A DNA stretch of 64,000 bases, from the NCBI GenBank assembly GCA_018417955.1, contig JACTVC010000003.1, positions 434,001 through 498,000 of the forward strand, written 5' to 3'. This DNA comes from Laccaria trichodermophora (taxonomy: Eukaryota > Basidiomycota > Agaricomycetes > Agaricales > Hydnangiaceae). The notes beneath the pieces are model-generated. The model saw only the letters and a list, made by a program, of their open reading frames with translations, was not told the origin of the DNA and did no database searches. Numbering within the stretch: the stretch's first letter is position 1; the number at the start of each line of letters is the position of its first letter. The translations under genes and the position numbers were made by a program. Shown here piece after piece: positions 53,646 through 64,000 of the stretch.

Positions 53646-54066
53646 TGTTTCTCGAGGGTACGTGCCCTTTCAAGTGGCTTGTGTTTTATTTTTCGTCGGA
53701 GCGTCGGAAAGAAGAGCACTCATCAGAAATACATTCTCTAGCATTCTCTCTGTCATTCCCCTTGGATTAATATAATTGCAAAACAGCGTGAGAAGGGTAG
53801 CGGGACAGAACTTACTATACATACCCTAGCCTAAAAGCACGCTATAAACTGAGCTTTCACCTACTACGGAATTCACATCAAGTCCTCACTCACAACATCG
53901 GACGGTCAAAGGCGTCCCCTTCTACGGTTCAATATAATCCGTGCTCGAAAGACCGCCAGCGGAATGTGTGATTACGCTGAAGGCACGTTGAATCGAGCGT
54001 AGTTCCTTGATGCGCACCCTCTGACGTAGCTGTGGAAGCAAGTGCTCGAATTGAAGCGCCTTCAGG

Positions 54067-54504
54067 TTATGCAAAATGCGGAGGCACGGACTGCTGACTT
54101 CCTTTTTTGAAACGGGATCGCCATAGACTGTAAGGATAACACACCGTCAGGGGAGTTAAAGAGATCGGACCTGCGCTTATAGTGGATGGGAAGGTGGAAA
54201 GATCTGTATAGATGTGCTTCAATGAGTATTGGGGGAGTCGTTGAGTGATTTCGCGATCGTTGGAATTCTTCTGTTCAGAAGCTCTATCAGCGTACAGTAG
54301 GATTGAAAATAGAATAGGTACCTTGCTTTTAATGTGCACGTCCTCACCCCAAAACTGTCGTGTGCTGCTTGCAGTCACTATATACCACCACATTGTAACA
54401 TCGCCGAGAATTGATCTGGGTGCCTGCGTTTGATTGGTAAAGGGGATACTCAACGCGTAAGTAACTTGCTGAACAACCCTTGCGGTTACTGACATGGATT
54501 GCAT
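54067..54504 (-). CDS. Hypothetical protein, weakly supported
   Basis: Minus frame from ATG 54504: MQSMSVTARVVQQVTYALSI, then FTNQTQAPRSILGDVTMWWY, IVTASSTRQFWGEDVHIKSK. After KSK there is a good donor (GTACCTATTC) and an acceptor about 50 nt on, so the true C-terminus may differ from the frame that runs to 54067. The start is just outside the direct duplication and the 3' part within it. No domain recognised. Confidence 0.35.
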   Translation of the reverse strand: MQSMSVTARVVQQVTYALSIPFTNQTQAPRSILGDVTMWWYIVTASSTRQFWGEDVHIKSKVPILFSILLYADRASEQKNSNDREITQRLPQYSLKHIYTDLSTFPSTISAGPISLTPLTVCYPYSLWRSRFKKGSQQSVPPHFA

Positions 54505-55101
54505 TGTTGGAACATATCTCTAAAAGCTAAAAGAGGTTGTTGATTATTTACAGCTGAGCAATCAACGAAATCTCAGTGACAATGGGGGAGTCGACCTATG
54601 TGTTAGAACATCTTCCAAAAAGCTCGCCCTCGAACACAACAACACCCTGAAGACGCGGAGTTTTTCGACGAAGGCGGATTGGGCGAGGAATTCGAAAAGA
54701 AGTCATCAACTTGACAGCGCCTATGCAACGCAGACACTTACCAGCCCCGAACAGACTATGCCAACGGTCCAAGGATAAGTGCAAACCCATCATCATGATT
54801 TCGGTGTAGAAAATCGAGGGTTTAAAAAGGAAAGCTCGACGATTGACTCGTCTTCGGCGCCGAGAGAGGTTGGGAGAGCAAACTGAGAGAGATGCAGAAG
54901 AATGCGAGCTGATTTGGTCAAGTTATCATTGATTAGACTGGTGACCGTCTGACATGAAGAAAGTCCTGCGGATGTGTGATAAAGGCTCGTCCCGTGATTA
55001 TTGTGACATAGACTCGCGAGCGTGACTGGCTTGCAAACGACCGCGACGTTGACGCGTGTAAAAGCCCGTTCTCCAGCCCACTATTTCTCGGAACTTCAAA
55101 C
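54505..55101. other. Intergenic, nothing assigned
   Basis: Only short frames on the minus strand (54596-54796; 54933-55235), none with a recognisable pattern. Confidence 0.4.
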
Positions 55102-55532
55102 ATGCCACCGTTACCCACCAAGAAACCCTCGTCGCAATTTCTTATATCCTCAACGCTCGCAGCCATAGCCAACCACTTCAAACCCCACAAAGCAGAGGCT
55201 CTCCAACGTATACGGCTGAACGCCGTCTGTCTCATAGCTGCTCTTATGCTGTCTTACTTGCTTCCGGTGCCGTCTCTGCCGACGGCCATTGGACGTGTGT
55301 TACGCTCGAGCCACACGTTTGAGAGGTGGTCATCGGAGTGGGTGTATCAGTGGGCGTGCTTGCTAGGTGAGTGCTGTTATGTGTTTCTTGAGTTTTGCTG
55401 ATTGGTGGTATGTCTGTAGAAGTGACGGCGGTTACGATTTTCCGCTCAATATCGCGGAGGCGGGCTATGCGCTCAAATATCCTTCCCCGCCAATGCCACC
55501 CGTCAAGCGCGCGTCAACTCTCATCAAGCTAA
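55102..55532 (+). pseudogene. Truncated membrane protein gene, possibly POM34-like
   Basis: Exon 1 from ATG 55102 (MPPLPTKKPSSQFLISSTLA) includes a hydrophobic segment LNAVCLIAALMLSYLLPVPS; after an intron (donor GTGAGT near 55367, acceptor near 55420) the frame continues DFPLNIAEAGYALKYPSPPM then PPVKRASTLIK. A helix pair followed by ALKYPxPPxPP is reminiscent of fungal nuclear-pore membrane proteins of the POM34 type; that is only a suggestion. The coding pattern stops exactly where the dispersed repeat of about 190 bp begins, so the gene lacks its 3' end. Confidence 0.4.
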
Positions 55533-55700
55533 TGTTGAGCCACTGTTTATGTAATTCCGACAAATACCGTTACAACTGGCTTCCTTTTCGTTCCTTCTCC
55601 TGAGGACAGTGCAGCTCTTAGGGGTGGCCTATTCGCGGTAAGGCCACGTCATCAATCAGCATATACACAACATTGACGTTGGACTTCGCAGCCCATTATT
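55525..55700 (+). repeat. Copy 2 of the dispersed repeat of about 190 bp
   Basis: From ATGTTGAGCCACTGTTT to TTCGCAGCCCATT, with GGGGTGGCCTATTCGCGGTA in the middle. Direct repeat of 59690-59885 and inverted relative to 38347-38570. Confidence 0.88.
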
Positions 55701-55919
55701 CTGAGAACGTGAGCGGTGGGCGATCTACATCAAGTTTGACTATCCATCTTATAAATGTGTCAGGCAGAGCGCCATGACTTGACGGCATTCAGATTCTCGA
55801 AGGTTCTGGTCCACCCACACCGTATTTACAGCTCTCAACCAATCCTTGGTATCAACGATGCACCTTTGAATTACACACAAACCTTTCTCCACCTCCCGAA
55901 CTTCCTGTCGTCCCGAAAC

Positions 55920-56370
55920 TTGAAGGTCCCGGGTTCTCTTCCTTCAGTCCCAGGCCTCATCTTTTCCAGCCTATGTTCCTCAGTCCTTGGCCTATCCTCT
56001 CTCAGTCCTAGGCCTATCGTCCCTGAGTTTCAGGCTATCTTACCGCAGTCCCAGGCGTACCTTCTCGCAGTTTCAGGCCTATCTTCCAGGTTTATCTTTC
56101 CTCAGTACCAGCTTATCTTTCCCCAGTTAAAGCCTATCTTGCCCCAACTCCAGCCTATTTTCCCCCAGTCTAAGTCCTATCCTCCCTTCAGTTCCAAGCC
56201 TACCGTCTCTCAGTCCCGGCCTACCTTTCTCAGTCCCGGCCTATCTTCCCCCATTCCCAGGTTTACTTTCCCTTGGTCCCAGGCCTATCTTTCTTCGTCC
56301 CGGTCTTAGGCCTATCTTCCCCCAGTTCCAGGCCTATGTTTCCTCAACCCTAGGCCTGCTTCCTCCCAGT
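55920..56370. repeat. Minisatellite, complement of the array at 42000-42560
   Basis: Repeats of CAGTCCCAGGCCTATCTT with variable spacing. Serine/proline-rich plus frames over it (SPRPIVPEFQ) are artefacts. Confidence 0.85.
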
Positions 56371-57781
56371 CCAATTCCTCTTTAGTTTCGCAGCTGGGCC
56401 CCCATCTGCTAGCCATTTGAGCGACGGCCGATGTGTCCTGCTTCTCTAGGCATGATTCAGGTGAAGAGCTTCTCCAGCGCCACCTCCTGTTCATGCCTCA
56501 TCAACGCGCACTTTGTCTCCAAGATGGCCCAAGGGCTGGGACAGGCATTTGTTTCTTAGCCTTCCGTGTCAGCGATGTTGCAGACGGATGTTTATCATCG
56601 CCAAAATTGAGGTGTAGTGTATCGAGGACCGGGCGTGGGCCGAAGATATCTTGTCGGGTGCAGAGCTCAACTTCTCATCGGGTGCAGGGCTCAATTTCTA
56701 GTCATCTGCAGGGGCCTTAATTCCTACGCACCGAGCCTTATTTCCTACGCACCGAATCGAATCCGTCACCGACGACATGAATCGGTTTCTTCCAGCCTGG
56801 TCTTCTGTGTCAGCGATGTTGTGGACGAATGTTCTCCACCACAAAACGAAGACAATAGTTCTCAGCCATGGCAAACCATGTTTCTGCAACTGGGTTCCAG
56901 TGATAGATGATCAATAAGAGACAGAAGGCTGCGACTTTTGACTCTTCCCATTCCTTATCGTGTGCAAGGGCCATATTTCATGCACACCTCATCTCAGGAT
57001 CTAAGCCTGTGTGTGCAATAAAAAGTGGAGAGTCCTTCCACTCCCCGTCGTGTGCATCAGCCTCATCTCATGCACACTCCATCTCCAAAATCAATTCGCC
57101 TTCATAAGCAAAAAAGATCTGGAAGCTCGTCATTCTCGTGGTGTTCAACACAGCTGTTTAAGACCCGATTTACACGCAGCGCTAAACCATATCTTCTAAA
57201 TGTTCCACATGCACAGATTTGACCTCGAAAATATTGATCATAGCTATGAAACGATGATCAATTACGTCCTGGTCATTCTTATATCCGCATTCTCCTCTCA
57301 AAGCAAGCCACCTATGCTAATTTCTTATCGAACAGTTCCCGCATTTACTTGCATTGGGCCACTCTGAGCGGGCGCCATTGCCGCCGCAACGAAGTTGTCA
57401 AATGTGCGAAAGCACAGTTCAATCAGTGATTGAGCTTCCCCTCCACATCTTCTGCAAGTCCATCAGTCTTTCCACTGTTTCCTCGCCAGTTCTGATCATA
57501 ACTATCAACCATTAAGCGATAATCAAATATTACGGGGCTTTTGCGACTATTTGAGCTATTTCTTTGGAGTAGGGAAGCACCTTTGAAAGTTCAGAAGTCC
57601 TGCAAGGAAAGCGAATCCGTTCTGAGCTCTCCCCCAACCTCGCACAACTCATCTACCTACGGGCGCCTACCTAACCAGAGACCTTTGGGCGGATGAACAA
57701 CTTCGAGACTCAGGCGGCACCCCTATTGAAAGTCTTTAAAGCCCCTCCTTTGACGATTCTGCTGCTTATCCCAGCTTCGCC
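56371..57781. other. Non-coding part of the right arm
   Basis: Shares repeated phrases with 40600-42000, such as TCGTGTGCA..GGCC and CATGCACA. Frames are short and none has a recognisable domain. Confidence 0.5.
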
Positions 57782-59484
57782 ATGACCCTCCTATCGCTCC
57801 TTTCCTCGCTCCTTCTCCTTGCTTTGGGTGTCGTTGCCAACCCAGTCGTTATCAACCGATCTCTAGTTACGCTCCCCTTGGCCAAGAAGTATAACTTTAC
57901 TAGTATCAACAACCTCCTCAAGCATGATCAGGCTCGCGCACGGGCGTTGAAGAGTCGTGCGTTCGGGAAAGGCGGTGTTCCCGACACTGGTATCAACGAG
58001 CCGATCACGAATCAGGCTGTCACTTACATCGCATCGGTTGGCGTTGGCACTCCGCCTACCAACTGTGCGTAAAGACCTTGTTACGCTATTTTGCAGTCTG
58101 ATAGGTTTCATCTTTTCTAGATAGCCTTCTCGTTGACACAGGAAGGTCAGTACTTTATAATTAGAACCGTATCATAACTGACAACCCAGCGAACAGTTCC
58201 AACACCTGGATCGGTTCTGGAAATAAAAAATACGTAAAGACCAACACCAGTGTACAAACCGGCGATAGCGTAGTAAGTTTGTTATTACTATCCTTGTACT
58301 TGTTTTCACGACGACTGTAGTCTGTTTCATATGGAAAGGGATTCTTCTCGGGAACTGAGTTCTATGACACAGTCACACTTACTCCTCAGTTGATCATTCC
58401 TAGACAATCGATCGGCGTTGCGTCGCAGGTATGTCGCACTTTCGAGTTTCCGCACTTGTCTGATAGCCTCTTCCAGTCTAAAGCATTCGACGCTGTCAAT
58501 GGTATCCTCGGGTGAGAAGTCTGTCTCCTTGGTTGTGCGTGCCCCTCTTATGTCGTCCATGCAATCTAGCATCGGCCCGAAAGACCTGACGGTTGGTAAG
58601 TTCGACAATGTATCCTCCTCCCCCTTTCCTCACTCACATCCACCTAGGCACTTTGTCCCCGGACAAAAACACTATTGTCCCAACCGTGACCGACAACCTA
58701 TACAACCTTCGCACCATCCCCGCTAACCAAATTGGTATCTTCTTCCAACCATTTACCCCAACCTCTTCTGGAAATGGGGAGATTGCCTGGGGTACCTTCA
58801 CTTTCGCATAGTTATCAGTCGTGCGCTTATCTAAACTACTATTAGGTGGAGCTGATAGTTCCAAATATACGGGTCAGATCAATTTTACGCCCATCACCAA
58901 CACCCACCCTGCTAGCGCCTACTGGGGGATCAACCAGTCCATCCACTACGGTCCAACGACCATCCTTCGATTGACGGCAGGTATTGTTGACACTGGTTAG
59001 TCCTCGTTCTAGCCGTCACAAGAGCTCCTCATATTGGGTACTACATAGGGACTACCCTGATCCTGCTTGCCACCGACGCTTTCAACGGGTACAAGTCGGC
59101 CACTGGTGCCGTCCCCGACACCACCACTGGTCTTCTTAGTATCACTCCTGCCCAATTCGCAAAGTTGCAAGATCTGGTCTTCACTACGAATAGTGTACGT
59201 TTTCTCATCCTCAGTACTACAATTCATGGCTTACAAGCGTACTACAGGGTTCTTACGCTCTTACCCCAAACGCCCAACTGTGGCCCCGCTCTCTTAACAC
59301 ACAAATCGGTGGCACCGCTGGCAGTATCTACCTGATTGTTGGCAATCTTGGTACCCCCAGTGGTCAAGGTCTTGATTTTATCAACGGTTACGCATTCCTG
59401 GAGCGCTTCTACTCCGTCTATGACACCACCAATCAGCAAGTCGGATTGGCCACTACCTCCTACACGAACGCCACTACCAATTGA
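57782..59484 (+). CDS. Aspartic protease (family A1, polyporopepsin-like), copy in right arm
   Basis: Secreted pepsin-type endopeptidase. Start ATG 57782 with signal peptide (MTLLSLLSSLLLLALGVVAN), propeptide NFTSINNLLKHDQARARALK, and VTYIASVGVGTPPTN at the mature N-terminus. First catalytic motif YSLLVDTG/SSNTWIGSG spans an intron (GGAAG donor, GCGAACAG acceptor); second is AGIVDTGTTLILLATDAF. Other family landmarks: SIGPKDLTVG, LYNLRTIPANQIGIFFQ, ASAYWGINQSIHYG, NGYAFLERFYSVYDTTNQQV. Ends at 59484. All exon joins I followed are in frame. Nearly the same as 38817-40525, inverted, and related more distantly to 61403-63105 just downstream. Confidence 0.92.
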
Positions 59485-59689
59485 GTCGCTTACGATTGTA
59501 GGCAATACATGTTCTTTCTTGTCTAGCGGCATTCAGGCTTGTTTGTAATGTGATAGTTGGTCCTTATCATTGGAATGCCATTGCAAGACCAGATTATATT
59601 TATGTTAGTTTCTGAAGTGCTCTCCGCGTCACCTTGAGGTACCTCGTATTCAGCCAGTTTTCTCCACTTTTGGGCTCGATTTTACTTAA

Positions 59690-59885
59690 TAACATCACGC
59701 TGACGTTGAGCCACTGTTTGATTCCGACATCCTGCCTCCGACCATATACCGTTACATCTGGCTTCCTTTTCCTTCTCTTCCTAAGGACAGTGCACCTCTT
59801 AGGGGTGGCCTATTCGCGGTAAGGCTACGTCATCCATCAGCGTATACACAAAATTGACGTTGGATTTCGCAGCCCATTTTATCCT
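59690..59885 (+). repeat. Copy 3 of the dispersed repeat of about 190 bp
   Basis: From ACGTTGAGCCACTGTTTGA to GATTTCGCAGCCCATTTTA. Together with 55525-55700 it brackets the right-arm protease locus as direct repeats. Confidence 0.88.
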
Positions 59886-61332
59886 GAAGAAGCAAGGCTG
59901 GAGTGTCGCAAGAACTCCGGGGTGCTCTCTACGAGGGTTAACGTTGGACGTTGAACCAGAGAGGGCCGTTCTGGGTGAGTAGTTTTGCTGTCTTAGTGTT
60001 GAACTACTCCCAACTTATATGCGTCTCTACGGAAGCTGGACTCCGCCTTGCGCTGTGGTTTGAACGTGTTCAAGTCACACTATGCCCACCACATGGCATT
60101 GGTGCATCTATCGGTTACACCTGGTCTTGGTCAATCCCTCCCAACCACGCCTTTTGGTGTCATTCAACTTTACGGGTATGGCGAAGACGACTCTGGTCTT
60201 CAATTGCGCCTATGAGAGACAACTTTGTGCAATATCGTTTTACCGCCATTCTGTGGGCCCAGTCTATGAGTCAGGAAGGATGAATGAGCGAGGAGCTTGG
60301 GCTTCTAACCGGCTGGGATGGGGCTAGTCTTCATTTCCTTGCCGTCCTCAAGGCTCATCTCATATCCGCCTCATTTTCGGAGTGGGCAATGAAGACAAAC
60401 TTCTAAAGGCCGGAAGCGTTCTGGAGAGCATGGTTGTTTGGAAATCGGGTGTACGTACCACTTGAATTGTTGTCGTTGCGCAGGTTGATCACAATTCGTT
60501 CATTATTCAGAAACCTCTCAAGCTCTCATGCAGCAAGCAACACGGGTTTCTGCTGCAGCATCATCCATCCCCTTCCCTCAGTTGCCAGAAACAAGGGGTT
60601 GCATCAACCACAAAGAATCATAACCACCAAGCGGTGATTGAATGTTCACGGGTTCTGCTATCCTCACTAGTATGCGAACATAGGGAAGGACTTTGAGGCA
60701 ACAAAATTAACGTTCTAAATATCCTGACTTAGGATTCACCATGACTCAATCCCCCACGATAGTCCGGTACTCAGGGGCTCCTGGCTGATTCTGAACTTCT
60801 TTCATTTGGGCCTCTGAGCGATTTCTCAAACTCGGTGTGGCGCGACTCCGCTACATTGGAAATGCCAATAGGATGGTTCTGCGATCTAATCCGTATTCCT
60901 TTTGTGCGGTTGATGAACCATTGGTCATCTTGTGAGCAGCGTCACCTCTATTCCAGCCTATTCCTCTTGGCTAAATTTCGCACTTGTAATGCTCTAGCCG
61001 CTCCCCGGCAATGATTGAGCTCATTCACTGGCACTCCTTGCCTCCTCTAGTAATTCTCGTGCTGACCTTGCTCCTCGAGAATAGTTATCAGGACATGATT
61101 CACGCATTCTGGTCTATTTTTGCTATCCTTAGGCCAACGTTCAAAAGAAGATAATTCAACTTCGCGGAAGGCAGGAAGTTCTTGGTCATTCTAGCGATTC
61201 TGCCATGAGCCAGTTATTTACCCCATACAGCTCAGCTACGTAGGGCCGCCTATCTGCTTCGACGTTTTCTATTTGAGTTCCTGAAGAGTGATTTGTCAGG
61301 AAGGCGTGGCGTAACGTTGCCTTATCGAATAT

Positions 61333-61339
61333 TATAAAA
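61333..61339 (+). promoter_or_regulatory. TATA box upstream of the third protease gene
   Basis: TATAAAA within GAATATTATAAAAGAGC, 70 nt before the ATG at 61403. Confidence 0.65.
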
Positions 61340-61402
61340 GAGCTCTCCTTCACCATTGAGAGCTTTGAACTGCTATTGCTGCTTTTCGGTCTGCACTTTA
61401 CC

Positions 61403-63105
61403 ATGACCATTACATTTTTCCTCTTTCCGCTTCTTTTGCTCGCTTTGATTGCTGCTGCCAACCCAGTCGTCGTGAACCGGTCGCCAGTGACGCTGCCATT
61501 GGCCAGATTTATCAACTTCACTGGTATCCACAACCTCCTGCAACATGATCAGGCTCGCGCTCAAGTGTTAAAGAGTCGTGCCTTCAGGAGAGGCAGTGCT
61601 CCGGCCGCCATAATCAACGAGCCGATTACAAATGACTTCGTCTATTACGCCGCATCGGTTGACGTTCAGTTGGCAGTACAACTTGTGAGTAGGATTTCAT
61701 CGTGCTCTGCGTATTTTAATAGGTTGTTGCCGTGTTCAGATTCGCTTCTTATTGACACCGGAAGGTTAGTCCTACATATCAAGAGTGATGTGCCAATAAC
61801 GGTATTTGAACGGATAGCTCCAACACCTGGGTCGGCGCAGGAAAAAGTACGTACCTAGCAGCACTAGCAAATTTACTGGCGATGTCGTAGTAAGTCTCGA
61901 TTGTTATCCACTGCGTCCCCGATGTTCGATTGAATGTCATCTAGCACGTAACACGTTACCTATGGATCTGGCTCCTTCTTAGGATCGGAGTGGAATGATA
62001 CAGTCACAATTGAAACTGGTTTGGTTATTCCTATGCAATCAATTGGCGTTGCAGCGATGGTAAGATTTGAGCTTCCCCACTTTTTACTACTCATGAGCGC
62101 CCTTCAGAGCAGTGGATTTGAGGATATCGATGGCATTCTTGGGTACAGGTTTACTTATCTCGTGGAAAGCCTTTGTCTCATCTAGGCAATGCAGTGTCGG
62201 CCCGGTTGACTTGACAGCAGGTAAGCCTACGACTCTCCCTCTCAGGTTTGTTACTCATGCACACATAGGCACTTTGAGAACTAAACCTGGGTCCACAACC
62301 ATCCCAACGGTAACTGATAACTTATTTAAGAATGGCGCCATCTCTTCGAACGAAATTGGTGTATTCCTCGCACTAATCACTCAGGCACCTGGTCAGGGGG
62401 GGGAAATTACCTGGGGTATCTCACCTCTCACTTACTCTTCTGCCTCAGACTCAGAATGATATCAGGCGGAGCTGACACCGCTAAATTCGACGGCTCAATC
62501 AACTACACTCCGATCACTGGAACCTCGTCCGCTAGTGCTTACTGGGGAATCGACGAGTCTATCACCTATGGAGGGACAACGATTCTCGAAACTACGGCCG
62601 GCATTGTTGACACTGGTTAGTCCTCGTTTGAAATTTTACGCCGACAAGAAATACTCAAACTTACAGGGACTACCTTGATTCTGATTGCCACCGATGCTTA
62701 TAAGAAGTACCAAGTGGCTACTGGCGCCACTTTCGACAGTGCCACTGGTCTACTTACTATCACCCTCGCCCAATACAACAATCTACTGAACTTGGTCTTC
62801 ACCACCCCGGACGGCGTAGGTGCTTTCATGTCCAATACCACAATTCGGGGCTCATGACGGGATTAAAGGTCGATTATACGCTCATCCCAAATGCCCAGAT
62901 CTGGCCCCGTTCCTTCAACGAAAACATTGGTGGAACTCCAGGTTCCATCTACCTCATCATCGGCGACCTTGGCAGCAACAGTGGGCAAGGGCTAGATTTT
63001 ATTAACGGTTTCGCATTCTTGGAGCATTTCTACTCAGTTTATGACACCGGCAACTGGCGCGTTGGACTTGCAACTACACCTTTCACGACGTCGACTGCTA
63101 ATTAA
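61403..63105 (+). pseudogene. Third aspartic protease (family A1), frameshifted
   Basis: Start ATG 61403 with signal peptide (MTITFFLFPLLLLALIAAAN), propeptide NFTGIHNLLQHDQARAQVLK, both catalytic motifs (SLLIDTG/SSNTWVGAGK and AGIVDTGTTLILIATDAY), NEIGVFLALI, ASAYWGIDESITYG, and the end FLEHFYSVYDTGNWRVGLAT at 63105. All later exons join in frame. In the exon with SSNTWVGAGK the sequence GGAAAAAG is one base short relative to the other two genes: the following SSTSKFTGDVV lies in another frame and the original frame meets TAG at the exon end. So the gene is broken here, unless this is a sequencing error. More diverged than the arm copies, hence an older tandem duplicate. Confidence 0.8.
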
Positions 63106-64000
63106 GGTTGACCGGGATTGTAGACATGATGGGTTCAGCCAGGGATCGACTTTCCGAGTTCTTGAAAACTTATTTCACGATTGGACTTCTAGGTTACTGT
63201 AGTTTTGTATATGGGCTGAAATGCAAACCGTCTTGTTAAACGTCATGCGATGTTTTCGTAAACCGTTTCTCCACAGCCAATGTACATCTATATTATATAT
63301 GAGCACCAAGTAGCACATCCCTTTTGGGACGAGATACATCGTTCCTGGTGGCAGGTCGCAGTGACTTGTCGAATTGGGAGGACAATCTCCTTGAAAGCTA
63401 GCTTCACATGAGACGCGAAGTGAGATAAAAATCTCACAGGTAATGCTCCAGGATGAAGATATGTCATACACGATACTTGAACGAGTGGATGAGTTGTTCC
63501 AGATGACAGTGGTGCCAACCCCCTGATGAACAGTGAGAGACAAGGTGCGTACAATCTGTACTGCAAACGACGGAATTTCGATTTGATTTCGATATCTCTG
63601 CGAGTTTGAAACCCAGGGAACGTTTTATTTCTAGAGTGACTCACGAGATGCTTGAGCACGATGGAATAGCTGACTCCTTCACCTAGGGCAAGATTTTAGT
63701 GAGGTAGAGTGTCGTAGCCATCCGCGAGGACCATCCAACTTTTCGAGGGCACCCAAAGTCCGATGGCTCGACGAGGCTCGCAGAAGGACGGCTAAAAGGT
63801 TCAGTAAGTCATTGGATCGGCCGGATTCTGTCAATCAGGACTTCCTGAGTTGATTCCTAGGATCCTAGCTGGTCAAGGTATCACGCCGTTGCCGTGCCAA
63901 TGCCGTGCAGTTGAGAGTTGTAGCCCTCATTGCCAGTACTTTATCCATCCGTTCTACGTTTGGGGCAGTATATAATCTAAGCAGATATATGTCAGAACGG
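63106..64000. other. 3' flank, nothing assigned
   Basis: Minus frames at 63175-63659 overlap one another and show no recognisable domain. The window ends in non-coding-looking sequence. Confidence 0.4.

Larger units (their letters stand above)
51990..54136. repeat. Direct segmental duplication, copy 2
   Basis: Same orientation and order as 46580-48726, displaced by about 5.4 kb. It differs mainly by two extra tandem units of 134 bp at 53067-53340 and many point changes. Confidence 0.9.
55780..61110. repeat. Right arm of a large inverted repeat
   Basis: Inverted counterpart of 37028-42650. Inner part: minisatellite 55920-56370; middle: CATGCACACCTCATCTCAGG near 56980 and the protease gene; outer part: AATGCCAATAGGATGGTTCT near 60865, ending near ATGATTCACGCAT at 61095-61110. 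Confidence 0.85.
59485..61402. other. Spacer between the two plus-strand protease genes
   Basis: Holds the third copy of the dispersed repeat (59690-59885) and the outer part of the right arm. Frames such as 59951-60283 (FERVQVTLCPPHGIG) show no recognisable domain and correspond to non-coding sequence in arm A. Confidence 0.5.

Noticed and set aside
55525..59885. LTR retrotransposon with direct repeats around the protease
   Set aside because: No gag/pol, primer-binding site or polypurine tract inside, and a third copy lies inverted in the other arm; more likely a dispersed repeat at duplication borders.
1..64000. Biosynthetic gene cluster around squalene synthase and P450
   Set aside because: The P450s are broken, no other terpenoid, polyketide or transporter genes are present, and squalene synthase is a housekeeping sterol gene.
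1..64000. CRISPR arrays, bacterial operons, plasmid or phage features
   Set aside because: Repeats here lack regular spacers; spliced genes and element types are fungal.

Overview
The window looks like nuclear DNA of a basidiomycete, most likely an Agaricomycete. Genes are split by many 45-60 nt GT-AG introns. The mobile elements are of kinds common in mushroom genomes (KDZ/CxC2 elements, a DUF6589 element, a pogo-like DDE element), and the host families are typical too (polyporopepsin-type aspartic proteases, squalene synthase, fungal P450, P-loop GTPase). There is no operon logic, rRNA, convincing tRNA or CRISPR. I could run no similarity search; family names come from motifs read in the translations.

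Layout. 1-3.07 kb: 3' part of an inactivated KDZ transposase plus twin hairpins. 3.07-4.73 kb (minus): decayed second copy of squalene synthase. 4.7-22.5 kb: gene-poor, repeat-rich, with a DUF6589 element (6.9-8.8 kb), one intact unknown ORF (9.3-10.0 kb), a P-loop GTPase (10.6-11.7 kb), a 157-bp MITE, an orphan P450 tail, a low-complexity block (15.3-17.3 kb) and a broken coiled-coil gene (20.9-22.5 kb). 22.58-25.87 kb: a pogo-like transposon with recognisable ends whose right inverted repeat is split by a 214-bp MITE. 26.27-35.83 kb (minus): one cytochrome P450 gene cut in two by a 7.57-kb KDZ element (26984-34551) that left a CTTGCAA target duplication and carries two extra proline/serine-rich frames. 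37.0-61.1 kb: a large inverted repeat whose arms each carry an aspartic protease gene, with a 13-kb centre holding intact squalene synthase, a small divergent gene, two lectin-like genes in a direct duplication, and a small three-exon gene. 61.4-63.1 kb: a third aspartic protease, frameshifted.

How the parts relate. Squalene synthase (44330-46397) is the only clear housekeeping enzyme and the only copy here able to supply squalene for ergosterol. Around it the sequence has been reshaped by duplication: an inverted decayed copy 40 kb away, a palindromic protease duplication on both sides, and a direct lectin-region duplication inside. Mobile elements account for much of the rest, including a nested insertion (MITE in pogo) and a datable gene disruption (KDZ in P450). 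I found no convincing new defence or biosynthetic system; the most unusual features are the structural rearrangements and the KDZ element with cargo.
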